Assembly: GCA_051294375.1 (NCBI GenBank)
Contig: CM119269.1
Span: 1,318,537-1,382,536, forward strand
Direction of reading: 5' to 3'
DNA length: 64,000 nucleotides
DNA from: Paraspadella gotoi
Lineage: Eukaryota > Chaetognatha
A program made the translations under genes and the position numbers. Below are positions 1 to 10,401 of the stretch, piece after piece (the first letter of the stretch is position 1; each line of letters opens with the position of its first letter). The notes under the pieces were generated by a model. That model did not search any database. It saw only the letters and a list, made by a program, of their open reading frames with translations, and was not told where the DNA came from.

Positions 1-177
1 TGAACGTGAAAAGAGAGACTCACTGTGGAGGCGACACGAATCACGGTCTCGAGTGAAACCGAGGAAAAGTCTGAGAGTGAGGGGGGGAGTGTTGTGAAAC
101 GGGGGGGGAGGGGGGAAGGTAAAAAAGGGAAGTCATTTACTGGTGAGGTAGTGTCGTTGTCACTGGTGCCCACAGCT

Positions 178-272
178 TCTCTCTCTCTCTTCTCTCTCTC
201 TCTCCTCTCTCTGCTCCGCAGTATTTCAACACTCGTCTTTGGATTTCAATTTTTTTTACGTATGTATCGGTA

Positions 273-364
<92 letters not shown>

Positions 365-419
365 GCGTGATTTCAACAACTCGTCTTTTGGATTTCAATT
401 TTTTTACGTATGTAGGGTA

Positions 420-476
<57 letters not shown>

Positions 477-530
477 CTCTCTTCACTTACACAGACACAC
501 TCACACAGACACACTCACTGGGCACTAAAC
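178..530. repeat. TC microsatellite block with duplicated spacer
   Basis: Runs of (TC)n at about 178-212, 276-361 and 421-482 are separated by two near-identical spacers of about 55 bp, at about 214-270 and 363-420. Both spacers carry a 'GGATTTCAATTTTTTT' core followed by ACGTATGTA. The block therefore grew by duplication of spacer plus tract. The open frames across it are only Ser-Leu or Arg-Glu repeats. Confidence 0.9.
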
Positions 531-599
531 TCAATTCCAAAAAAATCAACTCTTTCCTCTCGAAATCGGATCAAAGAGCGATCTTGGCTTTAGTCCCGC

Positions 600-670
600 A
601 TTTCAGCCAATGGGAAGCCTTCACTCATCTTGTCGTCCAATCAGAGCGAGGCTAGGGATCCGCCCCTCCA
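600..670 (+). promoter_or_regulatory. Probable SNX3 promoter: two CCAAT boxes and a GC box
   Basis: Two CCAAT motifs lie 30 bp apart in the same orientation (607-611 and 637-641), followed by a CCGCCCC GC-box-like site at about 661. They are roughly 550 bp upstream of the SNX3 start codon. Paired CCAAT boxes about three helical turns apart are typical of NF-Y-driven housekeeping promoters. The transcription start is not visible, so the assignment to SNX3 is inference from position. Confidence 0.4.
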
Positions 671-1186
671 AACACTTCAATTTTCAGATCAAGATCCAAA
701 TAAAGACTCTCAGGTCGAAATCGTTTAAAAAAAGATTGGCGAATTATTTTTTTATAAAATAGTAATATAAATATATTAAAATATATTAAACAAGCCTTTA
801 AACATAAAGAAATTCGAAGTCAGAACGAAGACAAGCGAAAAACAAAATAAAAAGAGGAAAAAGTTCGTTCGCAGCGAAAAGATTTACTACACGTCTTCGT
901 TGACTCGGTAATCTTTTTAAATCTTCTTTCTTTTTAAATCTTCTTTCTTTTTAAATCTTCTTTCTTTTTTAATTCTGGTTTTTTTTCTTAGTTTTTTCAA
1001 TTTCTAGTCGTTCGTATTTTCGTCTCAAACTATTTATTTTAAGAATAGGGATTAATTGACATATGCGTATATATATAATATTATATAATATATATATATG
1101 TAAATTGTCTAAATCTCTCCCTTTGCAACCTCATCGTCCTTCTATCTTCCAGCCCCTCATCTCCCCCCCCTCTGTCCCACGTTGTC

Positions 1187-2131
1187 ATGGCAACGGCTCG
1201 CATCGCGGCCCCGAAACAGACGCTGGACGACGCCTACGCGCCGCCGGCCAACTTCCTCGAGATCGACATCCGGAGTCCGGAGATTCACGGATTCGGGAAC
1301 AAACGATTCGTCGACTACGAAGTCAAGATGAAAACCAACTTGCCCGTCTTCAAGCTCAAGGAAGCCTCCGTACGGAGAAGGTGCGCCGGGATGCATTTGC
1401 TGAAGTCGTCGCTGTCGTCATTGCTATCGAACTACGTCGTCTTTGATTTGCTGTCATTATGGTAGTCTTTGCTTTCCTTCTGTGTCAGCATTGATTTGCT
1501 GTCTTTATGGTTGTCATTGCTATCCATCTGTGTCGTCTTTGGTTTGCTGTAGTTGTTGTTGTTATTTCTATTGACCTGCGTCGTATTTTGTTTGCTGTCG
1601 TTGCTGTTGTTGCTGCAGTTCCTTTTCCTTCTATATCTCTCGCTTTTGCTTTTAATTTCCATATCCTTTCCCTTCTTTTTTTTGAACTATCTCCTTTCCT
1701 TTCTTCTTCCCTTCCTCGTAGATACAGCGACTTCGAATTTTTGGCGGCCGAGTTGGAGAAAAACTCCAAGATCGTCGTCCCACCGTTGCCGGGGAAATCC
1801 TTCAAGAGACAGTTGCCCTTCAGAAGCGACGAAGGTAGTTCATTTAATGTATTAATTTTATCATTTAATACGATTGAATGATTTGATTAATTACATTGAT
1901 TCGATTAGATGATTGTGATTGGATGTTTGATCGACTCATTGACCAATCCTGATTTGAACGCCAGGTCTTTTCGAAGAGGAATTCATCGAGCGGCGTCGCG
2001 CTGGCCTCGAATCCTTCATCAACAAAGTCGCCGGTCACCCTTTGGCCCAGAACGAGAAATGCCTTCACATGTTCCTCCAGGAACCGGCCGTCGACAAGAA
2101 CTACGTCCCGGGGAAGATGCGCGCCAATTGA
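1187..2131 (+). CDS. SNX3: Sorting nexin-3 (SNX3/SNX12 family), 3 exons
   Basis: Small PX-domain sorting nexin that binds PI3P on early endosomes and works with retromer in cargo recycling. Exons are 1187-1380, 1722-1834 and 1965-2131. The donors are GTGCGC and GTAGTT, both acceptors end in AG, and the joined frame is 474 nt (157 aa; human SNX3 has 162). Visible family signatures are the N-terminal NFLEID segment, KTNLPVFKLKE, the RRRYSDF phosphoinositide motif (residues 63-69), the proline-rich VPPLPGKSF loop (84-92), and INKVAGHPLAQNE followed by CLHMFLQ. The start is the ATG at 1187, which gives the family's usual short leader. Intron 1 (1381-1721) is a degenerate TG/TTGCTGT-rich repeat. 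The first donor is weak (GTGCGC), but both reading phases match exactly. No microsatellite interrupts the coding exons. Confidence 0.95.
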
Positions 2132-2279
2132 AGGAAAAATAGAGAAGGCGGCGGAATTAGCGCAACGACAAAGGACACTTCATATCAATGTTCATTTGTT
2201 TTTCGATGACGGTTATTTTTAGAAAAAAAAAGTCATTCCCTCGCTGTGATTTATTTTCTAATTGACTGTATTTTTTTGT

Positions 2280-2324
<45 letters not shown>

Positions 2325-2686
2325 GCCTGTGTAAAATGTCGGATTGTCGATCACGTTACAATACAAACACTCAACGTCCGTAAATCAAACCGACATCCAA
2401 CTGATTTTTTTTGAATCCAAGTTTATCCAGATTTTCCGAACCGGCTTTTTTTTCCCACCTAAATTCGAGACTCTTCTTTTGCCCCCATCTCCCTTTATCT
2501 ACTGTGTCACCCCCCCTCTCTCTCTCTATTTTCTGACGGAGAACTTATCCAGGGATTTGCGTAAACTCGACCTCGTGGCAAATAACAACAACAACAACGA
2601 CTAGTCTCATTAATTTTTCCAGATTCCTGGATCGTGTTTTCTCTCTCTCGTCGAAAGATTGACCCTGGACTGTAGAAGGGTTTAAG

Positions 2687-2815
<129 letters not shown>

Positions 2816-3474
2816 TCAGGTTGGGTCATCGCTGAGTTGAAGACTTGAAAGGATTGGTCAGAAATCAACGCCGATTTACGTGGAAAAAGGTTTACGTTTT
2901 GGTCTCTGACAGACTTAGGACAGGAGAACTTTAGAAGTATTGTAGATTTGGTAGAACAGGCTTTTAAACTACTATATCCCGATCAGGGGTAAGATAGCGA
3001 GTCAATTGTACTAATGGATAATTATTATCTTAATTGAATCAATTTGATGAAATTTAAAAGGAAAAAAAGAGCTTAATTTGAAAATGTCAATTTTTTATTG
3101 GCAAAACGATTCGTCCTTTATTAAGCATTTGCTCTTAGTTCCCCGATTTCATTTTCTTTGATAATTGCGCGAGACGTACGGACAGACAGACGGATGAGCG
3201 TCAATTAGCAATGCTCATAATTTATCGCAAACTGTCCATATTTTAGATTTTAACAACATAAAGAGGCTGTACGCGAAAATAAAATAAAGCATTGTGAGAC
3301 TGAGATTCTTGCGTAAAACAAAGCTCATTAATTTAATATCAAAAAAAACAAACAAACAAAAAAGTTTTATTTTTCCTTCTTTTTTTTTTCGTTTCCCGCG
3401 TTTTGAAATCGCGTCTGGATTTCCGTCTCGTCTTTCCAAAGCAGAAACTGGGAAGCGAAAAATCAGAATTCTTC

Positions 3475-3735
3475 CCCCCTTCGCCACTTCCTACCCTACA
3501 TCCCCCTCGGCCACTTCCCCCTCCCCCCTTCGCCACTTCACCCCTACCTCCCCCTCGGCCACTTCCCCCTTCTCCCCTTCGCCACTTCCCCCTACCTCCC
3601 CTCGGCCACTTCCCCCCTTCCCCCTTCGCCACTTCCCCCTACCTCCCCCTCGCCACTTCCCCCCTTCGCCACTTCACCCCTCTCCAGCCCCCTACATCCC
3701 CCTCGGCCACTTCCCCCCTTCGCCCCTTCTCCCCT
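3475..3735. repeat. C-rich minisatellite, G-quadruplex-prone on the minus strand
   Basis: About 260 bp built from variants of TTCGCCACTTCCCCC and CTACCTCCCCCTCGGCC. Runs of four to six C recur every 10-20 bp, so the minus strand carries many closely spaced G-runs that meet the usual G-quadruplex spacing. Reading frames here are Pro/Ser/Thr repeats that stay open only because of the composition. Confidence 0.9.
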
Positions 3736-4098
3736 CAAACTCAATTCTTAATAAAAGAAGAAAAGTAAAATGTAAAATGAAATTCATTTATGTTTAACGA
3801 CAAATTTAAAAAAGGACGCGCAAAAAAAATTAAGCGGCTTGAGAAAGACGACGCGAGATGAAACGATTTGAATGGGAACACTATGCCTATGGAAATAAAT
3901 TTATGTAATTTATGTAGTAGGTTTATTCAAATTATTTGTGTGGACAAGAAGATCTTTCTTTGATGACTCCCAGTTTGGGGAAAAAAAACTCGAGTACTAT
4001 CGGAGCGTCTTTGACGAGTGGCCCAAGTTGAGGGTGATGTATCGCAGAAATTGTTTACGTTAACCAGAGAACATGTAGTAAATAAACCTGAGTGAAGA

Positions 4099-4202
<104 letters not shown>

Positions 4203-4393
4203 CCCCAGAACCATGACGATTAGATTTATTGCACTTTTGGAAACAAAAATTTTGACACTGCGTTCGGTATTCCCTTTTTAAATTTATTGTGAAAATACAA
4301 GGATAAAAGGAAGTGAATTAGTCACGCTTGACAAAAGTGGACCGACCGACCGACCGACTCCGCCAATCGGTCCGCTTTGTGTCCTCATCTCTC

Positions 4394-4402
4394 ACGAGTC
4401 TC

Positions 4403-4433
<31 letters not shown>

Positions 4434-4434
4434 T

Positions 4435-4484
<50 letters not shown>
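4394..4484. repeat. (TC)n microsatellite
   Basis: TC tract with a few TTTC interruptions. It lies 50 bp downstream of a short GACC repeat at about 4340. Confidence 0.95.
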
Positions 4485-4487
<3 letters not shown>

Positions 4488-4650
4488 TCAAACGCGACCG
4501 ACAAAAATCTTTTTTTTTCTCTCTCCGATCAAATCCGGCGTCCGGTCGACTTCCATTTCCGCCGGGACTTTGAATTTGCATTTCCGGCGAAAGATCGACT
4601 TTTGGCCGGAATTGGATTTGCATCTTGGATCTAGTGGATCGATTCGGTGG

Positions 4651-4850
4651 TCAGATGGTCGATCGACGTTGCTACCCGGATGTCAGATGGTCGATCGACG
4701 TTGCTACCCGGATGTCAGATGGTCGATCGACGTTGCTACCCGGATGTCGACGACGATGACGAGATTGGCAACGATGGAAACGACGACGACAATTGCAACG
4801 ATGAAATGCAACGAAGACATTTATTTACTAAATTCAAACAAGAAAATAAG
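4651..4850 (+). repeat. 32-bp tandem repeat (3 copies) and shared flank
   Basis: Three units of 32 bp start at 4651, 4683 and 4715. Each contains the palindromic GGTCGATCGACG core and ends in TACCCGGATG. The flank that follows (GGCAACGATGGAAACG ... AAGACATTTATTTA) recurs at 9296-9370 after a two-unit version of the same repeat, so this is the end of a dispersed element and not a local expansion. Its class is unknown. Confidence 0.8.
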
Positions 4851-6239
4851 AGAAAACTGACAAAAGTTCTTAAAAATAACTCTCGACTCATGTTGGAATT
4901 TGTAAATACCAAATACCAAATAAAAATTGAGTATAAAGTTAAAGAGAATGATAGAGACACGCCGCACATTGCCTGATTTTCTAAGACGACCTCCAGGTTA
5001 ACGCCCCCCTATCTCGTGAGCGTGAAAACGAGAGAGAGAGAGAGAGAATATTTCTACGGGTGCGACTTATATGTACAGAAATAACAGGGCTTTCAAATTT
5101 AATAGTTCGACACGCTTTTATGAGGAAGTAACAGTTCCTTATTTATTTATATAAACAAATCCGTTTTAAATATTTTTAAACGGTAAATAACGAAAGTTTA
5201 AAGCAAAATCGGTAAGCACACTTTAAAAAAAAACAATTTTTCGGTCTGGTTGTTATAATAATTCCAGGTAAGAAGTTAAAACACGGTAAAGGGAAATTTA
5301 GAATTGGAGAGTAAAGTAATTACTCTTGTTACTATGTTGGTTGTACAGTTATGAACAAAATCTTTGATTAAAAAGATGGTAAAGATATTTGAACAAAAAG
5401 AGTTGCAGCCTAAACGACTGGACGAATTTCGATTTTAAAACCATTTATGAAAATGTAATAAAGAGACATTTTGATAAATTGTTCCAGTTAAGAGGAATTT
5501 AGCGTTTAAGTTTAAAAAGGTTTCGTTTTTAAGAATACAAGTTGAAATTTAAAAATGTCTCTCTATTACATTTTTCTAAATCACCAATAAAATATTCATA
5601 AAAATATCAGATGGATTTGCTTGTTCGTTTGACCTGCAACTCTTCCGATAGGTTTCTTTTATTTTATATTGTAATTTAAACCAACATAAAATGGCGTAGA
5701 AAGCATCAAATGTTTCTGATTCGGTCAGCTTTTTGAATGGCCTTTGGTCTTAATGATCTTAGAAACGTAACAAAATTCAAAAAAAAGTTTAAAAGAAAGG
5801 TTTTTAAGCAAAAGTATTAAAACCGGAAAGTCAACTAATGTAATTTTAAATGTTATTTTAGGAAATCCCTAATTTTTAGTTTAGTGAAGAAATCAATGAG
5901 AAGACGCGTGACTCGGCATAAACAATTTCTGCTTAACATTTCTAAGACAAATGTAGCATCGCGAGGTAAAAATAGATTTGAATGGGCGAAGCCGCGTGAG
6001 TGTGCATGTGATTTTCGGTTTTGGGTTCTCAAGGAAATGCCGGCTTCACGATTTCGCCATCCCGATAAAATCGTGAAGTAAGCATTGAGCAATCTTTAGG
6101 AAAGGCGCGGGCTTGTCAACCTCCGTTTATTATCTTCTGTTTTCAATCATTTTTCCAGAAAAAAAAAATCAAATAAACATTGAAAACGTTTTATCTTTCA
6201 TTTAAATACACGGAAGACATAGTCAGAAACAGATTGTTT
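4851..6239. other. Intergenic AT-rich DNA, nothing recognised
   Basis: Contains a short GA run at about 5031-5047. The open frames at 5853-6092 on both strands have no recognisable protein features and lie on top of each other. No RNA gene or repeat was identified. Confidence 0.6.
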
Positions 6240-6540
6240 TGGCAACAGTCGGGTTGCCTGTGATACCCATTGAGATGGGGATCTCACTGTTGGGGATCTC
6301 ACAGTGTTGGCTTTGGGGGCTTCCGACCCTCAGTGACGCCTCCTGTCACTGGCGCGGTGCCAACGCAGAGCGAGGTCATTAGGACTGTGGAATGGAAGTG
6401 TGGATGGAAGGTAACGCTTATGATGGTGCGTTCTCCCTCTGAAGCAATGGGATTGGCTGAACGATGGCGGATGTGAGGCGGTGTGAATATACCGCCACAT
6501 TGTGGCATTATGCTATAATAATGATAAATAAATAATATAA
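6240..6540 (+). mobile_element. Possible retroposon 3' end
   Basis: A GC-rich block of about 270 bp stands out from AT-rich surroundings. It contains a short direct repeat (GGGGATCTCAC at about 6276 and 6292) and finishes with TGGCATTATGCTATAATAATG plus AT-rich ATAAATAAATAA. Such a tail is common at the 3' ends of non-LTR retroposons. No second copy was noticed in this window, so the call rests on composition and tail alone. Confidence 0.3.
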
Positions 6541-6838
6541 GGCAATCGTGTTGAAAAAGAAGGGAAATTTTTATACTTTTTTAAGTTTTCTCCGCGATAA
6601 GAGGTCCAATTAAAACGATACTTAGGATTTACAATATTGACGTCATTCCACAATCCACAATGCACATCTTCCGATATGAGAATATAAGAAAACTACCATT
6701 GGCTTCTTCTTTTATAGTCATCTTCTAGACTTTAATTTTTTTTTTTTTTACAGGATCAAGAATATGAGTTCAAAATATTCTTAATGCTGTAATCTGCTTT
6801 TAGTTTTACCGTGAATAAAACTCTACAAGAGCGATAAA

Positions 6839-8415
6839 ATGAGTTTATCAGGTGATATATTTGGATCTGATTGGAAAGAGTCCTTTAAGATTTGCACCTA
6901 CTCAAAAAAAGGACAACCAACCACAACCACTGATGTTAAAGACAAGGAAGACGTTGAGGAATATCTTGAGAAATACCTTGATATGGAAATTTTAAGCGTC
7001 ACCATTTATGCGTCTGAAGTGCCTTACGACTTGGATCAGCTGGACAAAATAGAAGGACCTGTGGGAACTATTGGCAAATCAATGGCCTTTTCATATACCG
7101 GACAGACAAAAATCGGAGATGCATTCAAATGCGGATCAAAGTTCAAGTCGTAAATATTAGAATTACTTTCGCGGATGTACCTTGTACCATACATCATACA
7201 ATTTTTTAAAATCTTATTTAGCTCTCAACGCAAAAGTGAACCTGACAAAGCTCACGTGAGGCCAACGTATGCTTATGATTTTCGAGAATATTACAAACTA
7301 CAGGAAGAGGCTAATATCGCGTCTATTATACATCATGATTTCGTCCTAATGGAAGTGAAAGGAGAAAAACGCTACTTTCTCACTATAGAAAAAATGAGCG
7401 ACGCTATAATCATCCAAGCGGCCGAGTCTGAGGACATGGTCCGCCATTGCATCCTCAGTTCGACTCCGAATCGAAACCTTTTTCAGAACCCTTTGGAGAG
7501 TGACGTCTGCAAGAACGGCATCAAGTAAGTTTTAAACAATGAGGAATTCTATCATTTTTTATATCAGTCCCGTTGTTCCATCATTCTTTCCTTTTTTTTT
7601 TCCTTCTCACAGAGTTCAAGATGTAGTCAACAGGATGTACCTCCAAAACGAACTTAAGAAGGGTTACTCCGTTATTCCTGGAGGCGATCATTGTCAGCAT
7701 TTTTGCCAGCGTATGCATTGGGCGGGAGAGATGAAAATATTTTTTGATCCAACAATATTTTTAAGCTCTTCGATGTGTAAATAATAATATTAAATCCTTT
7801 AAAATATCTTAAGCATCACTGATACTGAGTATACTCAGTATCAGTGATTCTTTTGCTTAAAGGAATATCCCAATATGTTTCAATTTTAAAGAAAAACTTT
7901 AAAAAAATTATTTTTATACGAAAGGAATATGAATCTTTAAATTTTGTTTTAAATACACTAATTTTAAAATTATTTATTGAGTAATTTTTTAAAATTATGG
8001 AAATAACATTTTTTGTAATTAACAATTAAACTATCATACATACTTGTTACGGGTCTTTTCATTTTTTCTGTTTTGACGATGAATTTTAAATAACTTTAAA
8101 AAATGGAAAAAAGAAAATGTAATTTTTTATTTAAACTTATTATTGTACGTACAAACCACAACATTTAAAAAAAAATCATTAGTAATCATGATTGACTTTA
8201 ATATGCAGCTTTAACTACTTTCTACTATTCACATAGGGTATTATTTTTTTAAAGGTGTCTTTGAGTTCTTGGCAAAAGAGAAGAAATATCCATCAATACA
8301 TAAGACCAAAGAACAGATTTTTTTAAGTCTGAAAGAAGAAGCGGATCGAAAGCACGCCGAAGAACAAGCTATGAGCGAAAAGGAAAGCGGCCAAGCGAAA
8401 GCTCAGCCTCAATAG
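6839..8415 (+). CDS. LRAT-like / permuted papain-fold family protein, copy A (4 exons, intact)
   Basis: Exons are 6839-7149, 7222-7524, 7613-7710 and 8255-8415. All junctions are GT-AG in phases 2, 2 and 1, and the joined frame encodes 290 aa. I do not recognise the N-terminal ~100 residues (WKESFKICTYSKKG, then a DKEDVEEYLEKYLDMEILSV helix). The C-terminal half carries HHDFV (His141/142), an EKMSDAIIIQ strand, then YSVIPGGDHCQHF (Cys232) followed by a basic helix. A His motif before a [ND]xCxHF Cys motif is the order in LRAT/HRASLS and other circularly permuted NlpC/P60 folds, so a thiol acyltransferase or hydrolase is inferred and not shown. No signal peptide or clear membrane segment is present. 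The segment before the ATG (CTGCTTTTAG then TTTTACC) is conserved in copy C and looks like an acceptor for a 5' untranslated exon. Confidence 0.75.
7815..7848. repeat. Perfect 34-bp palindrome inside intron 3 of copy A
   Basis: A 17-bp arm (7815-7831, ATCACTGATACTGAGTA) is followed directly by its exact reverse complement (7832-7848). Outer TTAAGC (7809-7814) and GCTTAA (7855-7860) extend the pairing after a short bulge. No such structure was noticed in intron 3 of copy C. Confidence 0.95.
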
Positions 8416-9160
8416 AATCATTATTCATCCAATCTTATATTTTTCAAAAATAAGAAAAAAACAAATTGATGAGTTATTTTTTTTTAAAAAAGCGCCACTT
8501 TTTTATTACTGACTTATTTAACATAATTCTTATCCCCAATGTAAAGCTTAACCCTCAATTATGGGCAAAATTGATTTAGGAATATTGATTATAATTTCCT
8601 AAGGTAGTAATAATTTTATACCTTTACCTTTGACTTGGCCTCAAAAAGCAATTTTTTTATGCTTCCGAATCTTTTTTTATAAATTGTCAAGAAAGTAAGA
8701 CAAAATCTTTTTATTCAAAAACATTAGGCAATTGTGCAGGGATTTCATTTTCTAAGCTATCTTTTATCTCTCTCTGTTAAAGTAGAAGTAAATCAAAAGA
8801 AATGATAACTATACAAAAAAAATGTATATATATGTCTTTTCAAAATATCAAAATATCTTCACGTTTTCGTTTGGTGAATTTTTTTCTAGCGGCAGGTCTA
8901 AAATGTTGACCATGTACGTACATATAAATAAAGAAACATAATTATTAGAACATAAAGTTTCCTCATTTGTTATTGATGTTGTTTTACAGGAAATGATTGT
9001 TTAGAGACTAATACACAAGCTAGTAGTATTTGTAGACTTCTCTGCTGGCCGCGGATGATTCTTTTTTAAGACGAACTACCAAAATACTATGATAGATTCT
9101 AAGTTGGTCTCAAAAAGTTTGTAAATCTTGACGGATGTGAAACTGATGGTCCTAGTACTA
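8416..9160. other. Intergenic AT-rich DNA, nothing recognised
   Basis: Downstream flank of copy A. No coding frame, RNA gene or repeat family was identified. Confidence 0.6.
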
Positions 9161-9204
9161 GATAGGAAGGGTAAGGGAGGTGGTCGGATATAAAACTGAT
9201 GGTC

Positions 9205-9375
9205 TGTGAGATGGTCGATCGCTTTTGCTACCCGGATGTCAGATGGTCGATCGACGTTACTACCCGGATGTCAACGATTGCGAATGCGACGATGATGGGG
9301 TTGACAACGATGGAAACGTTGACTACAGATGAACTGGAACGAAATTAAAGACATTTATTTATTAAATTCAAAAAG
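9205..9375 (+). repeat. Second copy of the 32-bp-repeat element end
   Basis: Two diverged units of the GGTCGATCGACG...TACCCGGATG repeat at about 9209-9272 are followed by the same flank as at 4740-4850 (GACAACGATGGAAACG, then AAAGACATTTATTTATT). It abuts the 3' end of a minus-strand Penelope-like tail that starts about 35 bp further on. Confidence 0.7.
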
Positions 9376-9404
9376 AGTTGTTTTAGTGAAAACAAAGTTT
9401 AGAG

Positions 9405-9513
9405 TTTGTATTACAACGATTTTTTTATTTAATTTAATCAGACATGTTTCAACTCTTGTTCGAGCCTTCATCAGTGTTTGACAGACTATCAAAAACTTTT
9501 GCAAAAGTAAATG

Positions 9514-9557
<44 letters not shown>

Positions 9558-9893
9558 TTAAAGTTTCCAACAAAGTGGTGAGACAGAATAGTGGTCAGAG
9601 GTGAGGACAGGTGAAGGCAAGAACAGATTGAGTGAGTTTTGAAAAAGAAAATGAAATGGTCAAACAGAGAGAGAGAGAGAGAGAGAGAGAAAGATAATAT
9701 GATACATTTGTGCAATGTACAACAAAGATATAAGTTTCTTAAAGTGGAAATAACAATTAGCTAAATAATAAATTAAATTAAATATAGAATTTGAAATGTG
9801 AAATAAGAAAAATTACATTTGTTAGGGATAGTTAAGTTAAAGAGAAGAAAAGATGAAATATAAGAGATAAGATAGAGCTCAAAATAATTTTTT
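9405..9893 (-). mobile_element. Penelope-like element, 5'-truncated 3' tail, copy 1
   Basis: Read on the minus strand, it runs from a GAGCTC-containing segment at about 9880, through GA/TC microsatellites (9665-9690, 9518-9551), to a hammerhead-like core and a terminal AATAAAAAAATCGTTG at about 9410-9425. The same order of landmarks occurs in the copies at 16795-17697 (minus) and 36730-37305 (plus). The plus copy also carries the GIY-YIG domain that marks Penelope-like elements. No coding sequence is left in this copy. Confidence 0.7.
9436..9480 (-). ncRNA. Hammerhead ribozyme-like motif, copy 1
   Basis: On the minus strand CTGATGA (9468-9474) is followed by a stem II with GGCTC / GAGTT arms, then GAAAC (9446-9450) and ATGTCTGATT. 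The two conserved core boxes are intact and separated by a pairing stem, with a very short stem III as reported for Penelope-like elements. Stem I pairing is not convincing by eye. Confidence 0.55.
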
Positions 9894-10008
9894 CGCGACA
9901 CATCCTGGTGGACGACAACAACAACAACAAAAACTACAACGCCAACAACAGCGCATGGAACCCACGAAGGATCAAAGATTTAGACTTCCCTTTTCCGATT
10001 CGTAGGGT

Positions 10009-10097
10009 AACGGATCCGTTGGTTTTTTGGAGCCAAGGGTGGGTTAGGGTTGAATTGGTGTCATGACGAAGTCATGGTTCGGCGCCGAATCCAATTC
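10009..10097. other. Cluster of palindromes with three-way-junction potential
   Basis: AACGGATCCGTT (10009-10020) is a perfect palindrome. Further on, GAATTGG (10052-10058) pairs with CCAATTC (10091-10097). They enclose the hairpin CATGAC-GAA-GTCATG (10062-10076) and the palindrome TTCGGCGCCGAA (10078-10089). The three stems abut, as at a three-way junction. It lies between a Penelope-like tail and the LINE. No known RNA family was recognised. Confidence 0.7.
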
Positions 10098-10401
10098 CCT
10101 CCCTCTCTCTCTCTCTCGAAGCGAACGGACGTATGTTCCGAATTTTTTGGAAAATTTTACAAAATCTTTTCGCCTAAAACCTATGTTGATACACATTCAA
10201 GTCCTAAACATATACTGATTTAAAAATACATGGGGGCTGATGCCCATCTGAACTGCCTTTAGACGGTTTCCATACAAGTCATTTAATTACACAAAATTAA
10301 ACATTTATTTCAAATTTAATCTCAGTCTTGAATTAGTGGTCAGTCTCAGCTGACCGAGCGATTTCCAACCTTAACTGGCCAAGATTTTCGACAATATTGA
10401 A

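Noticed and set aside
25-528. 167-codon open frame of Ser/Leu repeats
   Set aside because: Translation of TC microsatellites; no stop codons occur in CTCT repeats.
3294-3797. Proline/serine-rich frame
   Set aside because: Frame stays open through the C-rich minisatellite; no conserved domain and the reverse strand is equally open.
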